From assembly GCA_003523055.1 (NCBI GenBank), contig DPHC01000008.1:14588-78587 (forward strand): a DNA stretch of 64,000 nucleotides, in the 5' to 3' direction. The DNA comes from Dehalococcoidia bacterium. Lineage in GTDB: Bacteria; Chloroflexota; Dehalococcoidia; Lucifugimonadales; UBA3495. The translations under genes were made by a program, and so were the position numbers. Below are positions 51,666 through 58,988 of the stretch, piece by piece; positions within the stretch are counted from its first letter, which is position 1, and each line of letters opens with the position of its first letter. The notes beneath the pieces are model-generated. The model was not told the origin of the DNA, did no database searches, and saw only the letters and a program-made list of their open reading frames with translations.

Positions 51666-52523
51666 ATCCAACGACAATGATATTTGTTCATTTTTAATTT
51701 TTATTAATGATATTCCTAACCACCAATGTTTACCCTGCCCTCTCCGCTTACGAACAAACCCAAATTCTCTTAAACCCAAGCCAAATCCTCTCTGAGACAA
51801 GCATTCTACATTCTGGTCATTAGACCAATTCTTATATGCTTCATACAAATCTCCCGCTAAAGACATGTTATCGTTATTAACCACACATTCCAGGTTAACA
51901 AATCCTTTAATATTTTGATATTTTTTAGTGTGACGTTTATTACGGCTCTTATCATTATTTGCCTCATAAGATGCAAACGGGTCACTCGTAGCCTTGTCAT
52001 TTATAATAGATTTTGACAAATTCAAAATATCAACAAACTCTTCTATACCGCCAAAATGGTCCCAACTAACAGCTGTTCCATTCAATTCTCTGCAGTCAAA
52101 TTCTCTATATGGATCGTGTGTATAAAACACAGTTTGAAATTCTGTATCACATTGCCATATTGGGTACATTGGGTCATTAATAAAAGCTACTGCTAATAAA
52201 TGAACAACACATCTAACATATTTAATTGTGTTGTCAGTTTCATTAATGGGATTGGTAGAAAATACACTTTTTAAAATGGTATCAAGCTCTACAGCAGTAA
52301 ACGCAAAAGTTGTCTGCAAGTTATTCCTAACAGCAGGTAACAAAGACTCTCTATTCCTACTTGTAGAGCTACTGGTTTCGTGCGAAAAGTCAAATTTATT
52401 ACTTGCATGACCTTTATAAGAGTACCGATCAAGAACTAATTTTCCGTTTTGCGCGGTCTCCAATAAAGATAATGACAGGTAAAAATTACTCTGCAATGCC
52501 GCCAATCTATCTTCTAAATTCAT
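51660..52523 (-). CDS. orphan protein with phage-primase/D5-like C-terminal winged helix
   Basis: 287-residue protein, family not recognised as a whole. The C-terminal 70 residues, SLAGDLYEAYKNWSNDQNVECLSQRGFGLGLREFGFVRKRRGQGKHWWLGISL, match the pattern at the end of phage/plasmid DNA primase-helicases (D5 and related: 'lyxaYkxWcxxng...ls.r.Fg..L...G..r.r......w.Gi.L'), a DNA-binding winged helix. The ATPase part of such proteins is absent. The N-terminal region (about 1-200) has aromatic helices and a KRHTKKYQN basic patch and looks like no helicase I know. It could be a remnant of a mobile element or a host regulator built on that domain. No other phage gene is seen nearby. Confidence 0.6.
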   Translation of the reverse strand: MNLEDRLAALQSNFYLSLSLLETAQNGKLVLDRYSYKGHASNKFDFSHETSSSTSRNRESLLPAVRNNLQTTFAFTAVELDTILKSVFSTNPINETDNTIKYVRCVVHLLAVAFINDPMYPIWQCDTEFQTVFYTHDPYREFDCRELNGTAVSWDHFGGIEEFVDILNLSKSIINDKATSDPFASYEANNDKSRNKRHTKKYQNIKGFVNLECVVNNDNMSLAGDLYEAYKNWSNDQNVECLSQRGFGLGLREFGFVRKRRGQGKHWWLGISLIKIKNEQISLSLDL

Positions 52524-52549
52524 ATTACACCGGGAACACTAATCTACAT

Positions 52550-53521
52550 TTATTCGTTCAAATCCATAACAACTTTAATGACGTTGTCTTGTCTTTGTTC
52601 ATACATATCATAAGCAGCTTGCACTTCTGAAAACCCCATTTTATGAGTAAGCAAGGGAGCAGGATCACACCATCCTCTTTCTCGTAAAGCCACTATGTCT
52701 TGTATTTGGCCAATTGGATCCCCGCTTCGAGCGCCTGTAGTGGGTATAATAGTCGGTTGAAGATTCATCCAAGTATTGTGCTCAACTGGTACAAATGTAT
52801 CAGCTTGCACACCGAATACTATGATAGTCCCGAACTGTTTAATATGCTTAAAAGCTAAATTTAACGTATCTGGGTAACCGGCAGCCTCTACAGTAATATC
52901 AGCCCCAAGCCCTCCAGTTAATTCACTAATTGCATCATCTAAATTCTCTTTGTCAGGATTTATTGTATGAGTCGCTCCAAATAATTTAGATTTCTCTAAT
53001 CTATAGTCTAATGGGTCTACTACTATCACATTTCTTGCTCCCAACCGTGAAACTATCATTGTAAAACTTAAGCCTATGCTACCCTGTCCAAATATAACTA
53101 CGTTTTTACTTAATACACTACCCATCTTCCTACATGCATAAAGCACGGTTCCGGAAGGTTGACACATCAACCATTCATCTAAAGGGCCTTGTTCAGGTAA
53201 TACGATCATTCTGCTAGGGTCAGATACTACATATTGTTGCAAGCCACCAGTGCCTCTCGCCGGTATCACTATTACTCTTTGTCCTTCTTTGATTGAATCA
53301 GTTCGACTTTCTAATACTACTCCGGCTAATTCATGGCAAGGCAAGCCTGGATCCATCGGATAAGCTGATTCCTCTTTAATCGGGCCATAATGATGCCTTA
53401 TATCACTACCACAAACCGAAACTTTCTCTAGTTTTACCAAACATTGCCCGTCAATTGCCTGGGGTTGTTCGATATCTATAAATTCAAAATGTTTAGGCGC
53501 CGTTAATCTTACTGCTTTCAT
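52550..53521 (-). CDS. zinc-type alcohol dehydrogenase (MDR family)
   Basis: 323-residue protein: LEKVSVCGSDIRHHYGP with the catalytic zinc Cys, PGLPCHELAGVVLES (Cys-His-Glu replacing the common GHE), EGQRVIVIPARGTGGLQQYVV, the Rossmann motif VIFGQGSIGLSFTMIVSRLGARNVIVVD, and ITVEAAGYPDTLNLAFKHI. The four-Cys structural zinc lobe of classical ADH is missing, making it shorter than average. It oxidises an alcohol or sugar alcohol with NAD(P); the substrate is unknown. It is 26 bases from the orphan gene downstream, so they may be cotranscribed. Confidence 0.87.
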   Translation of the reverse strand: MKAVRLTAPKHFEFIDIEQPQAIDGQCLVKLEKVSVCGSDIRHHYGPIKEESAYPMDPGLPCHELAGVVLESRTDSIKEGQRVIVIPARGTGGLQQYVVSDPSRMIVLPEQGPLDEWLMCQPSGTVLYACRKMGSVLSKNVVIFGQGSIGLSFTMIVSRLGARNVIVVDPLDYRLEKSKLFGATHTINPDKENLDDAISELTGGLGADITVEAAGYPDTLNLAFKHIKQFGTIIVFGVQADTFVPVEHNTWMNLQPTIIPTTGARSGDPIGQIQDIVALRERGWCDPAPLLTHKMGFSEVQAAYDMYEQRQDNVIKVVMDLNE

Positions 53522-53664
53522 ATTTCACTCCAACAAATCTCTAAAGTAAATGAATAATACCTTTAATACACTATAAATATCAATTAGCTCTATAAATTAC
53601 ATTCTATTCATTTGATAATCATATAAAAGTCCATAAATATATTATGCCTATCCAAAAAGCCTAT

Positions 53665-53693
53665 TTGACAGCAGTTAGCAATCGAGTTAGCCT
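53665..53693 (+). promoter_or_regulatory. candidate promoter for the enoyl-CoA hydratase-like gene
   Basis: A perfect TTGACA at 53665-53670, 17 bases of spacing and a weak TAGCCT (53688-53693) lie 31 bases before the TTG start at 53724, in the 202-base region between divergent genes. The rest of that region (53522-53664) is AT-rich and shows no other structure to me. Confidence 0.4.
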
Positions 53694-53723
53694 TGATTTA
53701 TATTCATATAGGAACATAGCATT

Positions 53724-54521
53724 TTGGTAAAATCTACAGAATTCATAAAAATTTGCCACCGAAAATTGGTCGCTACAGTAACCATAAACAGGCCCGAAGC
53801 GCTAAATTCCATCAACTATGATATGTGGTTAGAATTAACGAACATCCTTGATTTACTGGATCAAGATCTTCAAACACGGTGCATAATAATAACTGGAGCT
53901 GGTGAAAAAGCTTTCTGTGCAGGAGCAGATATTGCTGAGTTTAAGGATTTTAGATCTGATTCAGAAAAAGGTAAATCCTATAACAATAGAGTAGACTGTC
54001 TATTGAACACCATAAGACACCTGAATACCCCAATCATCGCGATGGTCAATGGGATAGCCGCAGGCGGAGGGTGTGAGATATCAGTAGCAGCAGATTTAAG
54101 AATCGGATCAACAAATAGTAAGCTAGGGATTCCAGTAGCTAAACTAGGAATTACGATCGGCCATGCAGAAATGAAATCGTTAGTAGAATTGGTAGGCCGT
54201 GGAACCGCGATGTATATACTTTTAACCGGTAGACTTTTAAATGCAGATGAAGCGCTCAAATCAGGTCTTCTGAATCATGTAGTTGATCAGTCAGTTCTAG
54301 TATCCTTCACTAACGCCATCGCAGAAGAAATAGCAGACCTAGCTCCGCTGTCACACGCGGGTAACAAACAAACCATGAATCATATATCTGAAATTTCCAG
54401 TTTAAATGAGTTAAATGAGCAACAAAAAATGCTACCCTTAGCCCAATTTGATACAGCGGATTATCAAGAAGGATTTAACGCGTTCCTTGAAAAACGAAAA
54501 CCTTCTTTTGAAGGAAAGTAA
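53724..54521 (+). CDS. enoyl-CoA hydratase/isomerase (crotonase) family protein with one catalytic Glu missing
   Basis: 265 residues from a TTG at 53724; no ATG exists upstream, and the N-terminus TVTINRPEALNSINYDMWLEL is where crotonases begin. FCAGADIAEFKDF forms the first half of the oxyanion hole, and MVNGIAAGGGCEISVAADLRIG forms the second and keeps the first catalytic Glu (GGCE). The second Glu, in the usual 'f..PE..lG..P', is Val here (LGIPVAKLGITIGH). A true hydratase is therefore doubtful; isomerase, hydrolase or decarboxylase activity is possible. tlyA follows by one base. Confidence 0.85.
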   Translation: MVKSTEFIKICHRKLVATVTINRPEALNSINYDMWLELTNILDLLDQDLQTRCIIITGAGEKAFCAGADIAEFKDFRSDSEKGKSYNNRVDCLLNTIRHLNTPIIAMVNGIAAGGGCEISVAADLRIGSTNSKLGIPVAKLGITIGHAEMKSLVELVGRGTAMYILLTGRLLNADEALKSGLLNHVVDQSVLVSFTNAIAEEIADLAPLSHAGNKQTMNHISEISSLNELNEQQKMLPLAQFDTADYQEGFNAFLEKRKPSFEGK

Positions 54522-54522
54522 C

Positions 54523-55287
54523 ATGGATGAGGACAAATTACCAATAATAAAAAAGACAAAAAAAATACGAGCTGACGTATTACTAGTAAAGAACAATCAA
54601 GTAGAAACAAGACAAAAAGCTCAGGCATTAATCATGCAAGGTTCCGCTTACGATCCAAGTGGGAAAATAATTAAACCAGGAACCCTATTAGACGAATCTC
54701 ATACACTTATTGTTAAAGAGCAGTTACCTTATGTTGGAAGAGGTGGCGTTAAAATGGCCCATGCTCTAAAAACCTTTGATATAGATGTTGCGGATTTAAC
54801 AATCCTGGATGTTGGAGCTTCTACTGGCGGATTTACTGACTGTGCTATTCAAAGAGGTGCTTCCCACATATACGCCTTAGATGTTGGGCATGGACAAATC
54901 CATCACAGCCTGCAAAACAAACCCAATATTACAATAATAGAAAAAACTAACGCCAGATACCCTTTTGACTTACCAACTAAAGTACATGGGATATTCATTG
55001 ATGTTGCATTTATTTCAAATAGGCTAATATTACCTGAGGTCAGTACACATTTAAAAAATGATGGCTTTATTATTTGTCTTATAAAGCCCCAATTCGAAGC
55101 TGGGCAAGAATATGTCGGATACCGTGGCGTTATCAGAGATCCAAAGGTACATGAAATGGTCATTACAGACTTTAAAACCTGGGCACAGGATAACAAATTC
55201 AATGTATTAGAATTGTGTGATTCTCCAATTTCAGGAAGAAACGGCAATAAAGAATTTTTCGCTTACTTAACAAAAAATTTAGATTAG
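54523..55287 (+). CDS. tlyA: TlyA-family rRNA 2'-O-methyltransferase / S4-FtsJ protein
   Basis: 254 residues from the ATG at 54523, preceded by a good ribosome site (gaaggaaagta); longer readings run into the upstream gene. The N-terminal S4 RNA-binding domain is RADVLLVKNNQVETRQKAQALIMQGSAY...IKPGTLL. The FtsJ-like methyltransferase starts at YVGRGGVKMAHALKTFDIDVADLTILDVGASTGGFTDCAIQRGA (SAM site DVGASTGGFTD), with ALDVGHGQ, and CLIKPQFEAG later. Known members methylate 16S C1409 and 23S C1920. Full length. Confidence 0.92.
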   Translation: MDEDKLPIIKKTKKIRADVLLVKNNQVETRQKAQALIMQGSAYDPSGKIIKPGTLLDESHTLIVKEQLPYVGRGGVKMAHALKTFDIDVADLTILDVGASTGGFTDCAIQRGASHIYALDVGHGQIHHSLQNKPNITIIEKTNARYPFDLPTKVHGIFIDVAFISNRLILPEVSTHLKNDGFIICLIKPQFEAGQEYVGYRGVIRDPKVHEMVITDFKTWAQDNKFNVLELCDSPISGRNGNKEFFAYLTKNLD

Positions 55288-55306
55288 AATAATTAGTGAG
55301 GTACTC

Positions 55307-55774
55307 ATGGAGATCGAACAAATAGCCAAAATATTGATTAAACAAAATAAAACCGTCTCTGTTGCTGAAGCATGTACATGCGGTATGTTAGGTTCCAAAT
55401 TAGGATCAATTCCAGGTAGCTCACAGTACTTCCCTGGTGGTGTAATTGCCTACACAGGCGGCTTAAAAGAAAACCTTTTAGGGGTCCCTGAAAATATAGC
55501 CAAGGAACTAGGAACAGTTAGTGAGGCTATGGCTATATCCATGGCCGAAGGAGTATTAAATTTAACTAATACTGATTATGCGCTTTCGACCACCGGAGTC
55601 ACTGGTCCTACCGCAGGAAAATCCGGGTTGCCTATAGGCACATTCTGGATTGGATTTGCATCAAGAACAGGAGAACGGAAAGCAGAACAAATCCAAATTG
55701 ACTCCGATAGGCAGGGTAATAAAGAAGGCGCAGCAGACGCCGCTCTACAATTATTACTAAATAGCATTAGTTAA
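55307..55774 (+). CDS. pncC: nicotinamide-nucleotide amidase (CinA C-terminal domain, PncC)
   Basis: 155-residue stand-alone CinA C-terminal domain: VSVAEACTCGMLGSKLGSIPGSSQYFPGGVIAYTGGLKENLLGVP, where the usual AES.TgG is AEACTCG, then GTVSEAMAISMAEGVL, ALSTTGVTGPTAGKSGLPIGTFWIGFA. Family enzymes deamidate NMN to nicotinate mononucleotide in pyridine-nucleotide recycling. The N-terminal molybdopterin-like half of CinA is absent, as in E. coli PncC. The nucleophile Ser region (AES) reads AEA here, a difference worth noting, with a Cys-Thr-Cys next to it that may compensate. Ribosome site tgaggtactcATG. Confidence 0.88.
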   Translation: MEIEQIAKILIKQNKTVSVAEACTCGMLGSKLGSIPGSSQYFPGGVIAYTGGLKENLLGVPENIAKELGTVSEAMAISMAEGVLNLTNTDYALSTTGVTGPTAGKSGLPIGTFWIGFASRTGERKAEQIQIDSDRQGNKEGAADAALQLLLNSIS

Positions 55775-55809
55775 AATATTCGGTCAGCTAAATAAAACGG
55801 AGATTAAAT

Positions 55810-56649
55810 ATGCAAATTACTAATCACGTATACAGCACTCATATTGAAGAAGATCCTAATACATTTGGCGCTATGCACCCAGGCGGAACACAAATTTACT
55901 TTGTCGGGGATCCTTCTCAGAATATGGTTTTAATAGATTCAGGAGAAAATTACCGACACTGGACCGATCAAATACTAAGTTACCATGTAGAATTAGGAAG
56001 CCCACCTATCACTGACATATACATAACACACGGCCATGGAGACCATATTGGAGGGTTAGATAGACTCCAAGAAGCATTCCAATGTAAAGTAAGATGTCAT
56101 CCAAAACTAGAACCATTTCTAAGTCACAAACTGACACACAATAAACAAAATAATATAGTACAAAAATTAAAATCCAATGAAATAACTACCATAAACAATA
56201 AAATTAGCTTAAAAGCAGTATTCACTCCTGGGCATGAAGATGATCATGTTGTTTATTATTTAAAACAAGATAAAGTATTGTTTAGCGGAGATACCATACT
56301 GGGTAATTCCACCGGTAGCGTAAGAGAATTAGATAAATATCTAGCTTCATTAAAAAAAATGCTGGCGTTAAAACCCGATACCATATGTCCGGGGCATGGG
56401 AAAACTGTTAAAAATGCAAGTAACCGAATTCAATTCTATATCCACCACAGATTAGAACGAGAAGCCCAAATTATTAAAGCTGTAAAATCAGGATCACTAA
56501 CAATAGATGAAATAGTAAATTATGTATATCCAAAAAATCTTAGGAGCAATTTAAAAAACGCTGCAGGCAGAAACGTACATACGCATATAAGAAAACTGAT
56601 TAACGAAAGAACTGTTTCAGAAACAGAATCTACTTACCACATAGTATAA
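55810..56649 (+). CDS. metallo-beta-lactamase-fold hydrolase
   Basis: 279-residue protein: FGAMHPGGTQIYFVGDPSQNMVLIDSG at the front, the zinc motif DIYITHGHGDHIGGLDRL (HxHxDH), TPGHEDDHVVYYLKQDKVLFSGDTILG, and TICPGHGKTVKNA with the last His. The C-terminal 80 residues (YIHHRLEREAQIIKAVKSGSLTIDEIVNYVYPKNLRSNLKNAAGRNVHTHIRKL) form the winged-helix-like tail of the LACTB2/glyoxalase-II-like group. Related proteins include RNases, thioesterases and hydrolases of diverse esters; the substrate is not clear. Ribosome site cggagattaaatATG. Confidence 0.88.
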   Translation: MQITNHVYSTHIEEDPNTFGAMHPGGTQIYFVGDPSQNMVLIDSGENYRHWTDQILSYHVELGSPPITDIYITHGHGDHIGGLDRLQEAFQCKVRCHPKLEPFLSHKLTHNKQNNIVQKLKSNEITTINNKISLKAVFTPGHEDDHVVYYLKQDKVLFSGDTILGNSTGSVRELDKYLASLKKMLALKPDTICPGHGKTVKNASNRIQFYIHHRLEREAQIIKAVKSGSLTIDEIVNYVYPKNLRSNLKNAAGRNVHTHIRKLINERTVSETESTYHIV

Positions 56650-56659
56650 TAAGGTATAT

Positions 56660-56848
56660 ATGTTCTACCAAAATAAAACGCGTGGCCCACTTATGCCATT
56701 GGGATGCAGTACACTCCTCATAATTCTAGGAGTGATATTCATAATAACTCCACTTATAGAAATAATTGCACAAATACTCGGCCTGGGGCTGATATTTATT
56801 GGAATTACATTGTTGACGTTTAATCTTATTAAAAAGATATTTTTGTAA
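56660..56848 (+). CDS. small two-helix membrane protein
   Basis: 62-residue protein not matched to a family. After a short polar start (MFYQNKTRGPLMPLGCS) come two hydrophobic helices separated by a short turn (TLLIILGVIFIITPLIEIIAQ and ILGLGLIFIGITLLTFNLI), ending in KKIF. The ribosome site aaggtatatATG and its place 10 bases after the hydrolase and 21 before the EamA gene support a real gene. The glycine-zipper-like ILGLGLIFIGI could mediate helix packing. Function unknown. Confidence 0.6.
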   Translation: MFYQNKTRGPLMPLGCSTLLIILGVIFIITPLIEIIAQILGLGLIFIGITLLTFNLIKKIFL

Positions 56849-56869
56849 TATGAAAATAATGAATAATCA

Positions 56870-57781
56870 ATGAGCTGGATACTACTTGCTATCATCGCTG
56901 CTGTATTAATGGGATCCGTAAACTTAATAGACAAAATCATTCCTAGTAAATTTTCCGAAAGACCTACAGACTATCCTTTAAGCATAGGAATTCTCGGAGT
57001 ACCTGTAAGTCTTATACTCCTTGCGATCATAATACCCTTCTCTCATATCAGTATGTCCGGCATCTTTTATGCTTTATTGTCAGGAGGATGTTTCGGCATT
57101 TTTGCGTGCATTTGTTTGAGACTTGTCTATAAATATGAGGCTTCACGAATTTTCCCCCTCGTACATATGAATGCAGTATTTACCGGCTTAATAGCATTTT
57201 TTTTCATCGGAGAAAAGCTCACTATATTACAATGGTTATCCATTGCAATAATAGTCTTTGGCGCAATGATTCTGTCTATAACTAAGAGCTCACCTAAAGA
57301 TAAATCAACTTTTCTAATCAAATTGCTATTGTTAATGGTTGTAGCAACTATTACTATGGGTTTTTCAAACACTTTTCTCAAACTCGCAGTAACTGAAGGT
57401 TCAGTGGTAATTACTAGCACCTTACGAGTACTAGTTCTTTACTCATTTCTTGTAATTCTTAATAGTAATAAGGCTAGCTGGAATCAAATGAAAACGTGGT
57501 GGAACACTAAACCCAGAACCGCTTTCAAAATACTTGCGTTCAATGAGGGTCTAGCAACTACTGCTTTGATGCTAATTGCTTGGGCAGCAGCATTGGGTCC
57601 GATATCTTTAGTAACGGTAATCCTAAGCACATCAATTCTAATAACTGTAATATCTGCTCTAATAATAGGTAAATTTTCTAACACTTACGTCAAAGAGCAG
57701 CCTGGTCAGACAAATGTAATAATAAAACTGATTGGGAGTTTTTTAATTCTAGGCGGAGTTATCATCATATCGATTATCTAA
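56870..57781 (+). CDS. EamA/DMT-family transporter
   Basis: 303-residue membrane protein with about ten hydrophobic helices in two EamA repeats. The first repeat runs to about residue 140 and contains FPLVHMNAVFTGLIAFFFIGEKLTILQWLSIAIIVFGAMIL, the canonical 'P....a....l.Ge.lt..q..G..lI..G'. The second starts with LLLLMVVATITMGFSNTFLKLAV. Substrates of such transporters include amino acids, nucleotides and metabolites; none can be assigned. No partner gene indicates the substrate. Confidence 0.85.
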   Translation: MSWILLAIIAAVLMGSVNLIDKIIPSKFSERPTDYPLSIGILGVPVSLILLAIIIPFSHISMSGIFYALLSGGCFGIFACICLRLVYKYEASRIFPLVHMNAVFTGLIAFFFIGEKLTILQWLSIAIIVFGAMILSITKSSPKDKSTFLIKLLLLMVVATITMGFSNTFLKLAVTEGSVVITSTLRVLVLYSFLVILNSNKASWNQMKTWWNTKPRTAFKILAFNEGLATTALMLIAWAAALGPISLVTVILSTSILITVISALIIGKFSNTYVKEQPGQTNVIIKLIGSFLILGGVIIISII

Positions 57782-57870
57782 ACTAATTATTTGCAAACAC
57801 AGTACGGCAAATATGCTTATGGCAGTTACTTCATAGATACAAAATTATGTTTCCTAAACCCACTACTAGG

Positions 57871-58260
57871 TTAATCACGCTGTAATAATTCTATTCGGAC
57901 ATTTTCTGGTCCACGTACAAAAGCAATTTTTACTCCCGGCCTTATTTCATGCGGTTCGACAACAATTTCAGCTCCCTTACCTTTAAGTTCATCAACTACT
58001 GAAAATAAATCATCTACTCTAAATCCAAAATGATCTAATCCTAAATAGGGAGTAGCAGGGCTATTTGGCAAATCGCTGTCTTCAGAAACCGCAGCTATAA
58101 ACACTGCTAAGCCATTTATATCTAAATCTATTCTTTTTTGCCCATCTGATTGCGTTAATTCTAGGATTTCTGCATCAAACATCTTATTAAAATACTGTGC
58201 CATCCCCATTGGGTCTTTACTCCTGACATGAATATGATCGTAAGCAAATGTTCCTTTCAT
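57871..58260 (-). CDS. VOC-superfamily (glyoxalase/bleomycin-resistance fold) protein
   Basis: 129-residue single-domain VOC protein: TFAYDHIHVRSKDPMGMAQYFNKMFDAEIL at the start (metal His in HIHV), LDHFGFRVDDLFSVVDELKGKGAEIVVEPHEIRPGVKIAFVRGPENVRIELLQRD at the end with a second His (DHFGF) and the metal Glu (IELL). The N- and C-terminal halves are the two beta-alpha-beta-beta-beta units. It may be an epimerase, lyase or dioxygenase-like enzyme; the sequence does not tell. A perfect AGGAGG ribosome site is present. It lies back-to-back with the cobalamin riboswitch, but a link to methylmalonyl-CoA epimerase is only speculative. Confidence 0.85.
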   Translation of the reverse strand: MKGTFAYDHIHVRSKDPMGMAQYFNKMFDAEILELTQSDGQKRIDLDINGLAVFIAAVSEDSDLPNSPATPYLGLDHFGFRVDDLFSVVDELKGKGAEIVVEPHEIRPGVKIAFVRGPENVRIELLQRD

Positions 58261-58343
58261 ATTATTCCTCCTTAACGTGTAACATCATATGCAATTCAAT
58301 AGTATATATACATTGGTTCAAATTAACCATTAACACATTTACA

Positions 58344-58373
58344 TTGACTAGTAAAACAGTGTGATGGTACCAT
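58344..58373 (+). promoter_or_regulatory. candidate promoter of the cobalamin operon
   Basis: TTGACT (58344-58349), 18-base spacing and TACCAT (58368-58373) would place the transcript start about 15 bases before the riboswitch closing stem. The -10 lies inside the perfect 12-base palindrome GATGGTACCATC (58363-58374), which may be an operator. The rest of 58261-58343, between the VOC gene and this promoter, shows only AT-rich sequence. Confidence 0.4.
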
Positions 58374-58395
58374 CAACCACAAATTGAATATAGAA

Positions 58396-58539
58396 TCTTT
58401 GGCACTAATGTTTAAAAGGGAAGATGGTGAAATACCATCACGGTTGCGCCACTGTAAGCATCAATCAGATCGAGATACCACTGTCTAAATAATAGGAAGA
58501 CACCGATCATTAAATGCAAGTCAGGAGACCTGCCAAAGA
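58396..58539 (+). ncRNA. cobalamin (adenosylcobalamin) riboswitch aptamer
   Basis: Conserved core segments are all present in order: AAGGGAAGATGGTGAAA (58416-58432), GCGCCACTGTAAGC (58446-58459) and the B12 box AAGTCAGGAGACCTGCC (58518-58534). The closing stem is a perfect nine-base pair between TCTTTGGCA (58396-58404) and TGCCAAAGA (58531-58539), and an inner hairpin GATGGT/ACCATC is clear. It is followed by cobalamin biosynthesis genes in the same direction, so it should turn the operon down when cobalamin is plentiful. Confidence 0.95.
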
Positions 58540-58586
58540 CAGCATCTGGCTTCTGCGCATACAGAATTAAGCCTAGTGAATCTTGA

Positions 58587-58613
58587 GCACTTGTCAGATG
58601 GCAAGTGTTTTTT
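58587..58613 (+). terminator. intrinsic terminator of the riboswitch expression platform
   Basis: Stem CACTTGTC (58588-58595) with GGCAAGTG (58600-58607), one G-U pair, loop AGAT, then six Us (58608-58613). It lies 48 bases after the aptamer and 26 before the first gene. An alternative pairing of CATCTGGC (58543-58550) with GTCAGATG (58593-58600) would break it, so transcription attenuation is the likely mechanism. Confidence 0.85.
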
Positions 58614-58638
58614 ATTTAAATAATACTATTAGGATCAG

Positions 58639-58953
58639 ATGAAAGATAAATCCAAAATAAGTGCCCTGGTTTGCGTAGATTCGGCAAGATGTCTTTGGAA
58701 ATCTACCAACGGTAAAGGTCCTTTAGACATTCTGTGGGAGCTCAAGCAGTTATATGATAATGATGACAAAGTTACTATCAGTCCTTGTAGATGTATATTC
58801 GGCTGCACATATGGACCCAGAGTAGACCTAATAAACCATGATACTAAAGAGAAAAACTTATATGGTTCAATCCAAGGCATTTTCGAAATTTCTGTTCGTG
58901 GCAAAGTAACAATAAATCAACTACCTCAAGATTTAAATAAATTAATAGGCTAG
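58639..58953 (+). CDS. small thioredoxin-fold [2Fe-2S] ferredoxin-like protein, first gene of the cobalamin operon
   Basis: 104-residue protein. Cys positions 12, 18, 50, 52 and 56. C18-x33-C52-x3-C56 followed by GP (CIFGCTYGPRVDLI) matches the second half of the thioredoxin-like ferredoxin pattern (C-x33-C-x3-C..GP.v.v). The beta-alpha-beta layout with GPLDILWELKQL as the first long helix also fits. It may hold a 2Fe-2S cluster or a metal such as cobalt; DUF1636-type small metal-binding proteins look similar. It is the first gene under the riboswitch, so it should serve cobalamin synthesis, for example as electron donor for cob(II)yrinate reduction before adenosylation. Confidence 0.65.
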   Translation: MKDKSKISALVCVDSARCLWKSTNGKGPLDILWELKQLYDNDDKVTISPCRCIFGCTYGPRVDLINHDTKEKNLYGSIQGIFEISVRGKVTINQLPQDLNKLIG

Positions 58954-58988
58954 TAACTAATAATGAAAATTATGAGCATGGTACATAT

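Noticed and set aside
57788..57813. Hairpin TATTTGC/GCAAATA between the EamA and VOC genes as a terminator
   Set aside because: Only seven base pairs, a 12-base loop and no U-run on either strand.
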